From contig JBBRNL010000012.1 of NCBI GenBank assembly GCA_038230335.1, positions 4,909 through 68,908 of the forward strand: a DNA stretch of 64,000 bases, in the 5' to 3' direction. The position numbers and the translations under genes were made by a program. The first letter of the stretch is position 1. The number at the start of each line of letters is the position of its first letter. This DNA is from JBBRDU01 sp038230335 (GTDB lineage: Bacteria > Verrucomicrobiota > Verrucomicrobiia > Chthoniobacterales > UBA10450). The notes beneath the pieces were generated by a model that saw only the letters and a list, made by a program, of their open reading frames with translations, was not told the DNA's origin and did not search any database. This document shows, piece by piece, positions 35,266 to 42,707 of the stretch.

Positions 35266-36645
35266 CTAGAAGTGCGAGGGTTCGCGTTTGATCAGTTTTC
35301 CGCGCCCAGCTTCGCCGACAAACTTTCCGTCCCTTGCCGCCACCTTGCCTCGCACGGTCACGACGTGCGGACGTCCCTCGATTTCAAATCCTTCGAACGA
35401 GTTGTAATCCAGATTCATTTGGTGCGTCTTCGCGGAAATGGTTCCCCGGTAGTTCGGGTCGTAGACCACAAGATCGGCGTCACTCCCGGGCTGAATGGCT
35501 CCCTTGCGCGGAAACAGGCCAAACAACTTGGCCGCCTGCGTGCTGGCCGAGTCGACGAAGCGATGAAGATCGATCCTTCCGCTCTTGACCCCGTGCGTGA
35601 AATACAGGTTCACCCGGTCTTCCAGCGACGGGATTCCGTTGGGAATTTTGGTGAAATCATTTTCGCCCAGGCGCTTCTGCGCGAAATCGAACGGAGCATG
35701 ATCTGTCGCAAGGGTAGCGACCAGTCCCTGACGCAGACCGTTCCAGAGCACGTCCTGATTTTTTTTATCGCGCAGTGGGGGGGACATTACATTTTTCGAC
35801 CCCTCGAAATTTGGCTTCTCCGCGTCCGTCCGGTCGAGCAGCAGATATTGAATCAAAGTTTCGACCCAAACGTTAACGCCGCGCTCCGCTCCACGCGTCG
35901 CCTGCCGCAGCGACTCTTCACAGCTCGTATGAACGACGTAGACATGCGCGCCGGTCATCTCGGCGAAGGTCATTAAATGGTGGACACCTTCGGCCTCGAC
36001 GGCCGGTGGACGACTCCAGTAATGCCATTCCGGATCGGTTTTGCCTTCGGCCAGAAGCTTCTTCTGCAGCTCTTGAACAAGATCGGAGTTCTCGCAATGG
36101 GCTGTCGTGATGACGCCGAGCTTTTTCGCCAATTGTAACGTGTTGTACAACTCTTCGTCCGTGATTCCAAAGGCTCCTTTGTAGGCGAGGAAGATTTTGA
36201 AACTGCTGATGCCGCGTTGGACGATTTCTTCGAAGTCACGCGTGGCCTCCTCATCGAACCGGGTGACTCCCATATGAAAAGTGAAGTCGCAGGCGCTTTT
36301 ACCCTCGGCTTTGCCTAACCAAAGCTCGAAAGCTTCAAGCGGCTTGTCGCTGCGCGCCGGGCAAACCATTTCAATAAACGTGGTCGTCCCGCCGACCAGG
36401 GCGGCCCGGCTGGCCGTTTCATGAGTGTCCTTTGCATACGTTCCCATGAAAGGCAGGTAGATATGCACATGGGGATCGATGAACCCCGGGAATACATATT
36501 TACCGGTGGCATCGATCACCTCCGCGCCGGCTGGTGCCTCGATATCTCGATCAATCCGCGTGATGGTCTCGTCCTCGCACCAAATATCAGCGACGTAGCG
36601 CTCGCTGGGCGTGACGATTTCTCCCTTCTTAATCAATAAAGCCAT
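35266..36645 (-). CDS. hydA: Dihydropyrimidinase (hydantoinase)
   Basis: A zinc amidohydrolase of 459 residues that opens the dihydropyrimidine ring of dihydrouracil or dihydrothymine. The metal site is complete: H59 and H61 (HVHIY), the carboxylated K150 in SSFKIFLAY, His in TTAHCEN and VVHTSCE, and Asp in LATDHAPFD. The length and signatures match dihydropyrimidinase rather than allantoinase. Genes for the next steps (the N-carbamoyl amidohydrolase and MmsA) flank it on the same strand, so it is step two of reductive pyrimidine breakdown. mmsA lies upstream with an 86-base gap that holds a repeat. Confidence 0.95.
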   Translation of the reverse strand: MALLIKKGEIVTPSERYVADIWCEDETITRIDRDIEAPAGAEVIDATGKYVFPGFIDPHVHIYLPFMGTYAKDTHETASRAALVGGTTTFIEMVCPARSDKPLEAFELWLGKAEGKSACDFTFHMGVTRFDEEATRDFEEIVQRGISSFKIFLAYKGAFGITDEELYNTLQLAKKLGVITTAHCENSDLVQELQKKLLAEGKTDPEWHYWSRPPAVEAEGVHHLMTFAEMTGAHVYVVHTSCEESLRQATRGAERGVNVWVETLIQYLLLDRTDAEKPNFEGSKNVMSPPLRDKKNQDVLWNGLRQGLVATLATDHAPFDFAQKRLGENDFTKIPNGIPSLEDRVNLYFTHGVKSGRIDLHRFVDSASTQAAKLFGLFPRKGAIQPGSDADLVVYDPNYRGTISAKTHQMNLDYNSFEGFEIEGRPHVVTVRGKVAARDGKFVGEAGRGKLIKREPSHF

Positions 36646-36657
36646 ACAGACTCATTC

Positions 36658-36723
36658 AGCCACAGATGAATACAGATAGACACAGATTCAAAAAGCAGGA
36701 TTTTCCCGTGTCAATCTGTGGCT
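36658..36723. repeat. CACAGAT-type interspersed repeat with inverted arms
   Basis: The gap between mmsA and hydA contains AGCCACAGAT at 36658-36667 and its inverted partner ATCTGTGGCT at 36714-36723. Between them ACAGAT recurs three times in close succession. This is the same look as the CCACGGATGAACACGGAT repeats common in planctomycetes, verrucomicrobia and other soil bacteria. It interrupts an operon spacer and may fold into a hairpin in the mRNA. Confidence 0.6.
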
Positions 36724-36731
36724 CGAAAATC

Positions 36732-38231
36732 TTATTTGCTGCTGCGCCACACATCGCCCACGCCTTCACCGAACCAGCGCGTGGTGGTGACTTTTTGCTG
36801 GGTGTAGAACTGCACGCTTTCTTTACCCTGGATATGCAGGTCGCCGTAGAAAGATTCGTCCCAGCCGGTGAAAGGGAACATGGCCATGGTGGCGGGCACG
36901 CCGACGTTGATCCCAACCATGCCGGCTTTGACCCGGTGCTTGAATTCGCGCGCCGCTTTGCCTGAGTTGGTAAAGATGGCAGCGCCATTTCCATAGGACG
37001 AGCGGTTCGCTATCTCGATGGCTGCATCCAGATCGCCCATGCGCATGACATTGAGGACCGGCCCGAACACTTCTTCACGTGCGATCGTCATCTCGCCCTG
37101 CACATTATCGACCACGGTCGCTCCCATGTAGAAGCCGTTAGGCGCGTCCTCCACCCGGATGGAACGACCGTCGGCCAGAATCTTGGCGCCTTCTTTCTCG
37201 CCGCTTGCGACCAGACTAAATACGCGATCGCGATGCTGTGCGGTGATGACGGGCCCCATGTCCGGTTGCATTTTCGTATCGGTCGGTCCTACCCTGATGG
37301 CTCGCGCGGCTTCTACCAGTGAAGGCAGGATTTGCTCAGCTGCCTGGCCCACAGTGATCGCGGTCGAGCCAGCCATGCAACGTTCGCCCGCACATCCGAA
37401 GGCCGCGGTGGACAAGGCTTCGACCGTACGAGCCACGTCCGCATCCGGCATTACGACAATGTAGTTTTTCGCGCCACCGTTAGCTTGAACACGTTTGCCG
37501 TGCCGTGTGCCGGTTTCGTAAATATGCTTGGCCACGGGAGATGAGCCGACAAACGAGATGGCTCGAACCTTTGGGTGGGTGAGGAGCGCGTCCACGCAAT
37601 CGCGCCCGCCGTGCACAACGTTCAAAACGCCCTTGGGCAAACCGGCTTTCTCGAGCAATTCTATAATAAGGTTCGATGTAAGCGGAACTTTCTCGCTCGG
37701 CTTGAGCACAAAGGTATTGCCGCAGGCCAGGGCCACGGGAAACATCCACATCGGAACCATGGCCGGGAAATTGAAGGGCGTGATGCCCACGCAAACACCC
37801 AGCGGTTGATGGGCCGTTTCGCAGTCGACCCCACGTGCCAGATTCTCTAGCGTATCTCCCATGAGCAGCGTCGGAATGCCGCAGGCGTATTCTACATTTT
37901 CGAGTCCGCGGTAAGCGCTGCCGCGAGCCTCGGCCAATGTTTTGCCGTGTTCGCGCGAAACCAGTTCACAGATGCGATCGAAATTTTCTTCGAGCAAATG
38001 ACGGTAGCGAAAGAAAAGGCGAGCGCGCTCAATCGGCGGTGTGTCGCGCCACGCCGGAAAAGCCGCGGCTGCCGCTTCCACCGCTTCGTTCACGATATCC
38101 GCTCCGCACAACGGCACTTCCGCTATGGTGTCGCCGCGGGAGGGGTTGTAGACCGGCGTCGTTTCGACGCCTTTGATTTCACGCCATTGGCCGCCGATGA
38201 AAACGGGGCAGGGGTTCATTTTTTCAGACAT
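36732..38231 (-). CDS. mmsA: CoA-acylating methylmalonate-semialdehyde dehydrogenase
   Basis: A 499-residue aldehyde dehydrogenase of the MmsA class, which turns malonate or methylmalonate semialdehyde into acetyl-CoA or propionyl-CoA. The catalytic cysteine lies in FGCAGERCMAG (about residue 284) and the preceding GGAKNYIVVMPDAD fits the class. In pyrimidine breakdown it acts after beta-alanine or beta-aminoisobutyrate transamination; here it lies between dihydropyrimidinase and PreA. This context makes a role in uracil and thymine degradation more likely than in valine or inositol degradation, though the enzyme could serve all. Confidence 0.95.
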   Translation of the reverse strand: MSEKMNPCPVFIGGQWREIKGVETTPVYNPSRGDTIAEVPLCGADIVNEAVEAAAAAFPAWRDTPPIERARLFFRYRHLLEENFDRICELVSREHGKTLAEARGSAYRGLENVEYACGIPTLLMGDTLENLARGVDCETAHQPLGVCVGITPFNFPAMVPMWMFPVALACGNTFVLKPSEKVPLTSNLIIELLEKAGLPKGVLNVVHGGRDCVDALLTHPKVRAISFVGSSPVAKHIYETGTRHGKRVQANGGAKNYIVVMPDADVARTVEALSTAAFGCAGERCMAGSTAITVGQAAEQILPSLVEAARAIRVGPTDTKMQPDMGPVITAQHRDRVFSLVASGEKEGAKILADGRSIRVEDAPNGFYMGATVVDNVQGEMTIAREEVFGPVLNVMRMGDLDAAIEIANRSSYGNGAAIFTNSGKAAREFKHRVKAGMVGINVGVPATMAMFPFTGWDESFYGDLHIQGKESVQFYTQQKVTTTRWFGEGVGDVWRSSK

Positions 38232-38238
38232 TTTTTAA

Positions 38239-38346
38239 GCTCCAAATTCCAAGCTCCAACATCCAGGGAAATTCCAAACCTCAACATTCAATTTGATCCA
38301 GGTCGTTCTTGAAGTTCTCTGGTGCTTGGATGTTGGAATTTGGAGC
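38239..38346. repeat. GCTCCAAATTCCA inverted repeat between mmsA and preA
   Basis: An imperfect inverted repeat fills the gap between preA and mmsA. The left arm runs GCTCCAAATTCCA at 38239 with GCTCCAACATCCAG to 38266; the right arm at 38319-38346 holds TGGATGTTGGAATTTGGAGC. Such AT-richer repeats are unlike the surrounding coding sequence and are common as interspersed elements in related soil bacteria. Directly beside it, on the preA side, a hairpin TTTCGCGCT/AGCGCGAAA (38350-38370) overlaps the preA stop codon. They may reduce transcription between the two genes. Confidence 0.65.
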
Positions 38347-38359
38347 CTCTTTCGCGCTC

Positions 38360-39496
38360 TCAGCGCGAAAGCGCATCCGACTGTTTGACGAAGTCGTCGC
38401 CGCTCCACTCACCGTCGGCGCGTACTACCTTGGCCGCGGCAACGGCGTCGGCCGTGGCCTTGTCTTTTGCTTTTCTCTCTCCTTGCATGCGCACAAGTTC
38501 AGCATGCGTCGTGAAGTAATCCAAACTTTTGCCTTTGAAATCGCTCAATGTTTCAAACTTATGCTTCTCCATGAAGCCGAGCAGTTCGTCGCACATCCGT
38601 TTCACGCAATCATAACCAAACTTCATGACGCCTGTGCAAACCTGAACCGTATCACCGCCGAGCAGAATGAACTGGGCCGCATCGCCGCCGCTTTCGATCC
38701 CGCCGATCGCGGAAAGAGTTCGTCCCGGGAATTCCTTTCGAATCATGGTGGCGATCTCCATGACCATGCGCAGGGCGATCGGTTTGACGGCCTTGCACGA
38801 GTAACCACCGGGCGTGGTATACCCCTCCACGGTCGGTTCGGGACGCAACGTGTCGAGATTGACCCCCATGACACTGCGGATCGTGTTGATCGCGCTGACG
38901 CCCTGAGCGCCACCGCGAAAAGCCGCGCGGCTTGGGTCGGTGATACGCGTTACGTTCGGCGTCATCTTCGCCCAGACGGGTTTCTTAGCCGAGGCCATGA
39001 CCCAACCGACGACTTCCTCGACGATCTCCGGATTCTCACCCATGGCCGCGCCCATTTTGCGTTCGGGCAGACCGTGCGGACAGGAGAAGTTCAGTTCGAA
39101 GGAGTCGACGCCCGCTTCTTCGCAGCGCCCTACGATCTCGGTCCAGGCGTCCTTGTTGTACTCCTCCATGATGGAAGCGATGAGGATCCCGTCCGGGAAT
39201 TGATCTTTGCATTTCTTGAATTCTTCGAGCCAGATTTTGAATGGACGATCGCTGATCAGCTCGATGTTTTCCCAGCCGATCGGTTCCTTGCCGTCGGCCG
39301 CGAATAGTTTGGCGTAACGAGGGGCGACGTTAACGACCTTCGAGGCATCGAGGCTGACGGTCTTAGCTATGACAGCGCCCCAGCCTTCGCGAAAGGCGCG
39401 TGTAATCACGTTGAGGTTGGTGCCGGGAGGGCCCGAGCCGATCACAAATGGGTTAGGCAGTTTCAGTCCGTCGACGGTATTAGCGAGTGTGGCCAT
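38360..39496 (-). CDS. preA: PreA-like dihydropyrimidine dehydrogenase subunit lacking ferredoxin domain
   Basis: A flavin TIM-barrel protein of 378 residues related to the catalytic PreA subunit of dihydropyrimidine dehydrogenase, which reduces uracil or thymine. The core is intact: FVIGSGPPGTN, FELNFSCPHG (about 133-142), AKMTPNVT, GYSCKAVKPIALR and GGIESGGDAAQF. The usual C-terminal segment with two 4Fe-4S clusters is absent; no cysteine occurs after residue 302 and the last 60 residues are Lys/Ala/Asp-rich. No PreT gene was found in the window. The electron partner is therefore unknown. The amidohydrolase gene lies 101 bases upstream. Confidence 0.9.
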   Translation of the reverse strand: MATLANTVDGLKLPNPFVIGSGPPGTNLNVITRAFREGWGAVIAKTVSLDASKVVNVAPRYAKLFAADGKEPIGWENIELISDRPFKIWLEEFKKCKDQFPDGILIASIMEEYNKDAWTEIVGRCEEAGVDSFELNFSCPHGLPERKMGAAMGENPEIVEEVVGWVMASAKKPVWAKMTPNVTRITDPSRAAFRGGAQGVSAINTIRSVMGVNLDTLRPEPTVEGYTTPGGYSCKAVKPIALRMVMEIATMIRKEFPGRTLSAIGGIESGGDAAQFILLGGDTVQVCTGVMKFGYDCVKRMCDELLGFMEKHKFETLSDFKGKSLDYFTTHAELVRMQGERKAKDKATADAVAAAKVVRADGEWSGDDFVKQSDALSR

Positions 39497-39597
39497 ATCT
39501 GGGTTCTATTGAGGGGAAACCCCGTTGCTTATCAGGTGCGGGGCAAAATTTCGACACAAAAATGTGAGGCGAAGTCGCACATGCCGACACCCGATCC

Positions 39598-40848
39598 TCA
39601 CCGTTGTGCAGCAATCCAGGCCATCGTCTTTCCCGCCAGCTTGTCGAACGCCGTCACGCACATTTCAAGATGCTCCTCCTTCGTATCTTCTATCTTGTTA
39701 TGACTAATGCCGTGCAGGCTTTGCACGAACATCATGACGGTGGGAACACCCGCCCGCGCGATCTCGGCCGCGTCGTGCAGGGGACCGGACGGCAGGCGGT
39801 GCGCTGGTGCGCCCGTTTCGCGGATTGCTTCATCGCAAAAGCGCAGAAGATCTTCATTGAACAAGACCGGTTCGATCTGCCAGAGCCTTTCCCATGAGAC
39901 GGTCACGTTTCCTTCTTCGGCAAATCGCTCGCTCGCTTCTTTCGCTTCGCTGAACATTTTTGCCAGCGCCTTCGCGTCAAGGTGACGCTGATCAAGCGTG
40001 ATGCGGCATTCTTCGACCACGCTCGTAACGATTCCCGGCATGGTCGTGCACGAACCGATCGTGCAAACGCCGTTTCCGCTGCGTTCCGCAATCTTGTATA
40101 TCTCCGGGCTCATCCGGGCGGCCGCGAGGAATGCGTCGCGCCGGCGGTTCATTGGTGTGCTGCCGGAATGTGCGGCCTGTCCTTTAAACGTCATGGCATG
40201 GCGTTCCACGCCGAACGTACCGAGCACCGTTCCGAGTGGAAGATCCAGATCTAAAAGCACAGGACCCTGTTCAATATGAAGTTCAAGATAAGCGGCGGCC
40301 CCATTCAGTTCGCTCCCTGAGTTTTTGACCTTTTCAAAATCAATGTCGTGCTCCTTCAAGGCATCGGGCAAGGCAATGCCGTCCCGGTCTTTGAGCGCGC
40401 GCGCCTCGTTCATATCGAGGTGGCCCGAGCATGCGGAGGAACCGAACAGACTTTTACCGAACCGCGCGCCTTCTTCGTCGGCCCAATCGACCAGTCTCAC
40501 CGTGACCGGAGGCTTCCCTTTGTACTGCGCGTGGATCCGTCGAAGAATTTCGACTCCAGCGAATGTGTTCAAACAGCCATCGAGCCAGCCGCCATTCGGG
40601 ACCGAGTCGATATGCCCGCCGATGAGGAGCGCCTTTTCGGAGTCGCCCGGCAGAGTGGCCCATAAATTTCCGGCCGCGTCATTGTGAACTTCGGCTGGGA
40701 TTTCTTCGAGTTTCGTGCGCAACCACGTGCGTGCTTTTTTCCACGTCGGAGTAAACGCGACGCGCTGCGCGCCATTCTCATCGGCCGTCAGCGCGCGCAA
40801 TTCCTTTAGCTCCGTGACTGTTCTTTTCGAATTCAAGGAGGCTGCCAT
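39598..40848 (-). CDS. M20-type N-carbamoyl amidohydrolase (beta-ureidopropionase-like)
   Basis: A zinc-dependent amidohydrolase of 416 residues of the hydantoinase/carbamoylase branch of M20. Metal ligands appear in GGHIDSVPNGG, WADEEGARFG and ELHIEQGPVL, with His near the end in SLHGISHNK. The family includes N-carbamoyl-beta-alanine amidohydrolase and allantoate amidohydrolase. Here allantoate has its own enzyme (allantoicase), and dihydropyrimidinase, MmsA and PreA follow on the same strand, so the third step of reductive pyrimidine breakdown is the best assignment. The start MAASLNSKR at 40848 is chosen over an upstream frame that runs into a repeat. Confidence 0.85.
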   Translation of the reverse strand: MAASLNSKRTVTELKELRALTADENGAQRVAFTPTWKKARTWLRTKLEEIPAEVHNDAAGNLWATLPGDSEKALLIGGHIDSVPNGGWLDGCLNTFAGVEILRRIHAQYKGKPPVTVRLVDWADEEGARFGKSLFGSSACSGHLDMNEARALKDRDGIALPDALKEHDIDFEKVKNSGSELNGAAAYLELHIEQGPVLLDLDLPLGTVLGTFGVERHAMTFKGQAAHSGSTPMNRRRDAFLAAARMSPEIYKIAERSGNGVCTIGSCTTMPGIVTSVVEECRITLDQRHLDAKALAKMFSEAKEASERFAEEGNVTVSWERLWQIEPVLFNEDLLRFCDEAIRETGAPAHRLPSGPLHDAAEIARAGVPTVMMFVQSLHGISHNKIEDTKEEHLEMCVTAFDKLAGKTMAWIAAQR

Positions 40849-40906
40849 GGCGCCTATAGTCTGCGATGGCACGTTGGGGGAGTGCGAGTTTTTTGTCGCA
40901 CGAAGA

Positions 40907-40989
40907 GGCAGGCGGTGCGCCCGCCCTACAACGTCATGCAGCGCCACTCGACAATGCCAGCCGTTTGTAGGGCAAGCGCACCGCCTGCC
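40907..40989. repeat. 25-base inverted repeat in the joint between pyrimidine and purine halves
   Basis: A near-perfect inverted repeat has a left arm GGCAGGCGGTGCGC... at 40907-40931 and a right arm at 40965-40989. The arms match in 23 of 25 positions and enclose 33 bases. It lies between the end of adenine deaminase and the start of the carbamoylase gene, so it could act as a terminator that separates the two halves. The right end is followed by GTCTTTAATC, as at the cluster near 26690, which points to an interspersed repeat family. Confidence 0.7.
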
Positions 40990-40994
40990 GGTCT

Positions 40995-42707
40995 TTAATC
41001 TGCAATCAACGCGGTCAGTTTGAGATTGATCGCATCCACGAGGCCCTGATCCGTGAGTTTCAATTCCGGAATCGGCGAAAGGCTCATAAAGGAGAGGGTC
41101 ATGAACGGCGCATCGAGTTTGCAGCCGAGGCGGGCAGCCGCGGCATTTAGTTCGGAGATCTTCTCGATCACCTTTTCCAAAGGTTGATCGGAAACGAGAC
41201 CCGCGATGGGCAAGGGAAGTGCAGCCTCTATTTTACCGTTGGTCACTACAACCTGGCCTCCACGCATTCCCTCCAAAGCTTTGATCGCCGCAATAATATC
41301 ATCATCGTTGGTCCCGACCACGACCACATTGTGTGCGTCGTGCGCCACGGTGGAACCAAGCGCGCCGCCTTGGAGGCCGAAACCGCGCACAAATCCCACT
41401 CCGACATTGCCGGTGGCGCGGTGGCGCTCGACCACGACCAGTTTTAAAATATCTCGCGCCGTGTCGGACACCATTTGTCCGTCAACGGTCTTGGGAGCTT
41501 CCAGCGCCGTCTTCGTCACAATCTGATGCGGCACAATTTCGATCACCCTGATTTTCCTGGCGCCGTTCGCCGGCAACTCGAAATCCTTCGGAGCGTTATA
41601 GCGCAGGTTCATCGTGCTGCGTGGCTGCGCGACCTCGGGCGGTTTCTCTCCGGTGTATTGACCGTTTTTGGCGACCAGTTTGCCTTTCTTGTAAACGCGC
41701 TGGATCGACATCTTCTCCAAATCGTCGAGCACGGTAAAATCCGCCCAGAAACGCGGAGCGATCGCCCCGTGATTCTTCAATCGATAATGCCGTGCCGTAT
41801 TGATCGTCCCCATCTGAAGCGCCGTAATTGGCGGAAGACCGCACGCAATGGCCTTGCGAATCGAGTGATCGATGTGGCCTTCACGCACGAGGTCGCCCGG
41901 CAGTTTGTCGTCTGTGGCGAATGAGCAGTTGGCGGAGTTCTGCGCGGTCACGAGCCCGATGATATGTTCGAGATTGCGCTCGGTACTTCCTTCGCGCACG
42001 AGCAAATGAAGGCCGAGTCGCAATTTTTCGCGCGCTTCCTCCAGCTCGGTGCTTTCGTGATCAGATCGAATGCCAGCGAGCGCGTAGGCGTTGAGATTTT
42101 TTCCGCGCAGACCCGGCGCGTGGCCGTCGATGACCTTGCCTTTGCCCGCTTTGATCTTGGCCAGTTCACTGTCCATCCCGAGGAAAACGCCGGGATAATT
42201 CATCAACTCGGCAACGCCGGCGATGCGATCGTCCGCCATCATGAGCGCAAGATCGTCCGCCGTGAAACGAGCGCCGGCCGTCTCCAGGTGAGTCGCCGGG
42301 ACGCAGGACGGCAGCATGATAAAGAAATCGATCGGAAGGTTCCTGCTCGATTCGAGCACGTAACGAATCCCATCCAGGCCGAGCACGTTGGCGTATTCGT
42401 GGGGATCGATCACCATCGCGCCTGTGCCGTGTGGTACCACGGCGCGCACAAACTCGGGCAACGTGACCATGGCGCTTTCCACATGGAAGTGGCCGTCAAT
42501 CAGACTGGGCGCGAGATAAGCGCCGTCCAAATCAATCGTCTCCCTCGCTTCGTAATCACCGATGCCAACCACCCGCCCGTCATCCACCGCCACGTTCGCG
42601 GCATAGATCTCGCCGCTCATCACGTTGACGAGTTGCGCGTTCTTAAAGAGCAGCTCCGCTGGTTCCTCGCCGCGCGCGACGCTGAGCTTGTGCTGAAGGT
42701 GCCTCAC
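40995..42707 (-). CDS. ade: Adenine deaminase
   Basis: Converts adenine to hypoxanthine. From the GTG at 42707 the protein has 570 residues, normal for bacterial Ade. The metal motif is DGHFHVES near the N-terminus, followed by VIDPHEYANV and GHAPGLRGKNLNAYA; the AHDAHNVVVVGTNDDD near residue 430 is a family signature. The GTG overlaps the stop of the xanthine dehydrogenase gene by 4 bases (GTGA), so translation is likely coupled. This feeds hypoxanthine directly to that enzyme. A longer upstream frame to 42803 lies inside the xanthine dehydrogenase gene and is rejected. Confidence 0.94.
   Translation of the reverse strand: MRHLQHKLSVARGEEPAELLFKNAQLVNVMSGEIYAANVAVDDGRVVGIGDYEARETIDLDGAYLAPSLIDGHFHVESAMVTLPEFVRAVVPHGTGAMVIDPHEYANVLGLDGIRYVLESSRNLPIDFFIMLPSCVPATHLETAGARFTADDLALMMADDRIAGVAELMNYPGVFLGMDSELAKIKAGKGKVIDGHAPGLRGKNLNAYALAGIRSDHESTELEEAREKLRLGLHLLVREGSTERNLEHIIGLVTAQNSANCSFATDDKLPGDLVREGHIDHSIRKAIACGLPPITALQMGTINTARHYRLKNHGAIAPRFWADFTVLDDLEKMSIQRVYKKGKLVAKNGQYTGEKPPEVAQPRSTMNLRYNAPKDFELPANGARKIRVIEIVPHQIVTKTALEAPKTVDGQMVSDTARDILKLVVVERHRATGNVGVGFVRGFGLQGGALGSTVAHDAHNVVVVGTNDDDIIAAIKALEGMRGGQVVVTNGKIEAALPLPIAGLVSDQPLEKVIEKISELNAAAARLGCKLDAPFMTLSFMSLSPIPELKLTDQGLVDAINLKLTALIAD

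Noticed and set aside
34948..35976. Open frame of 342 codons on the plus strand after nupC
   Set aside because: Most of it runs antisense to the dihydropyrimidinase gene, which has complete active-site motifs; the translated product has no recognisable domain and GC-rich antisense frames are common here.
38309..39307. Open frame of 332 codons antisense to preA
   Set aside because: It mirrors the well-supported PreA frame and its product looks like random sequence.
38360..39496. Loss of the catalytic cysteine in PreA
   Set aside because: Where mammalian DPD has a cysteine after the SCPHG motif, this protein has a methionine, but from memory bacterial PreA/PydA proteins also lack cysteine there, so it is not a sign of inactivity.
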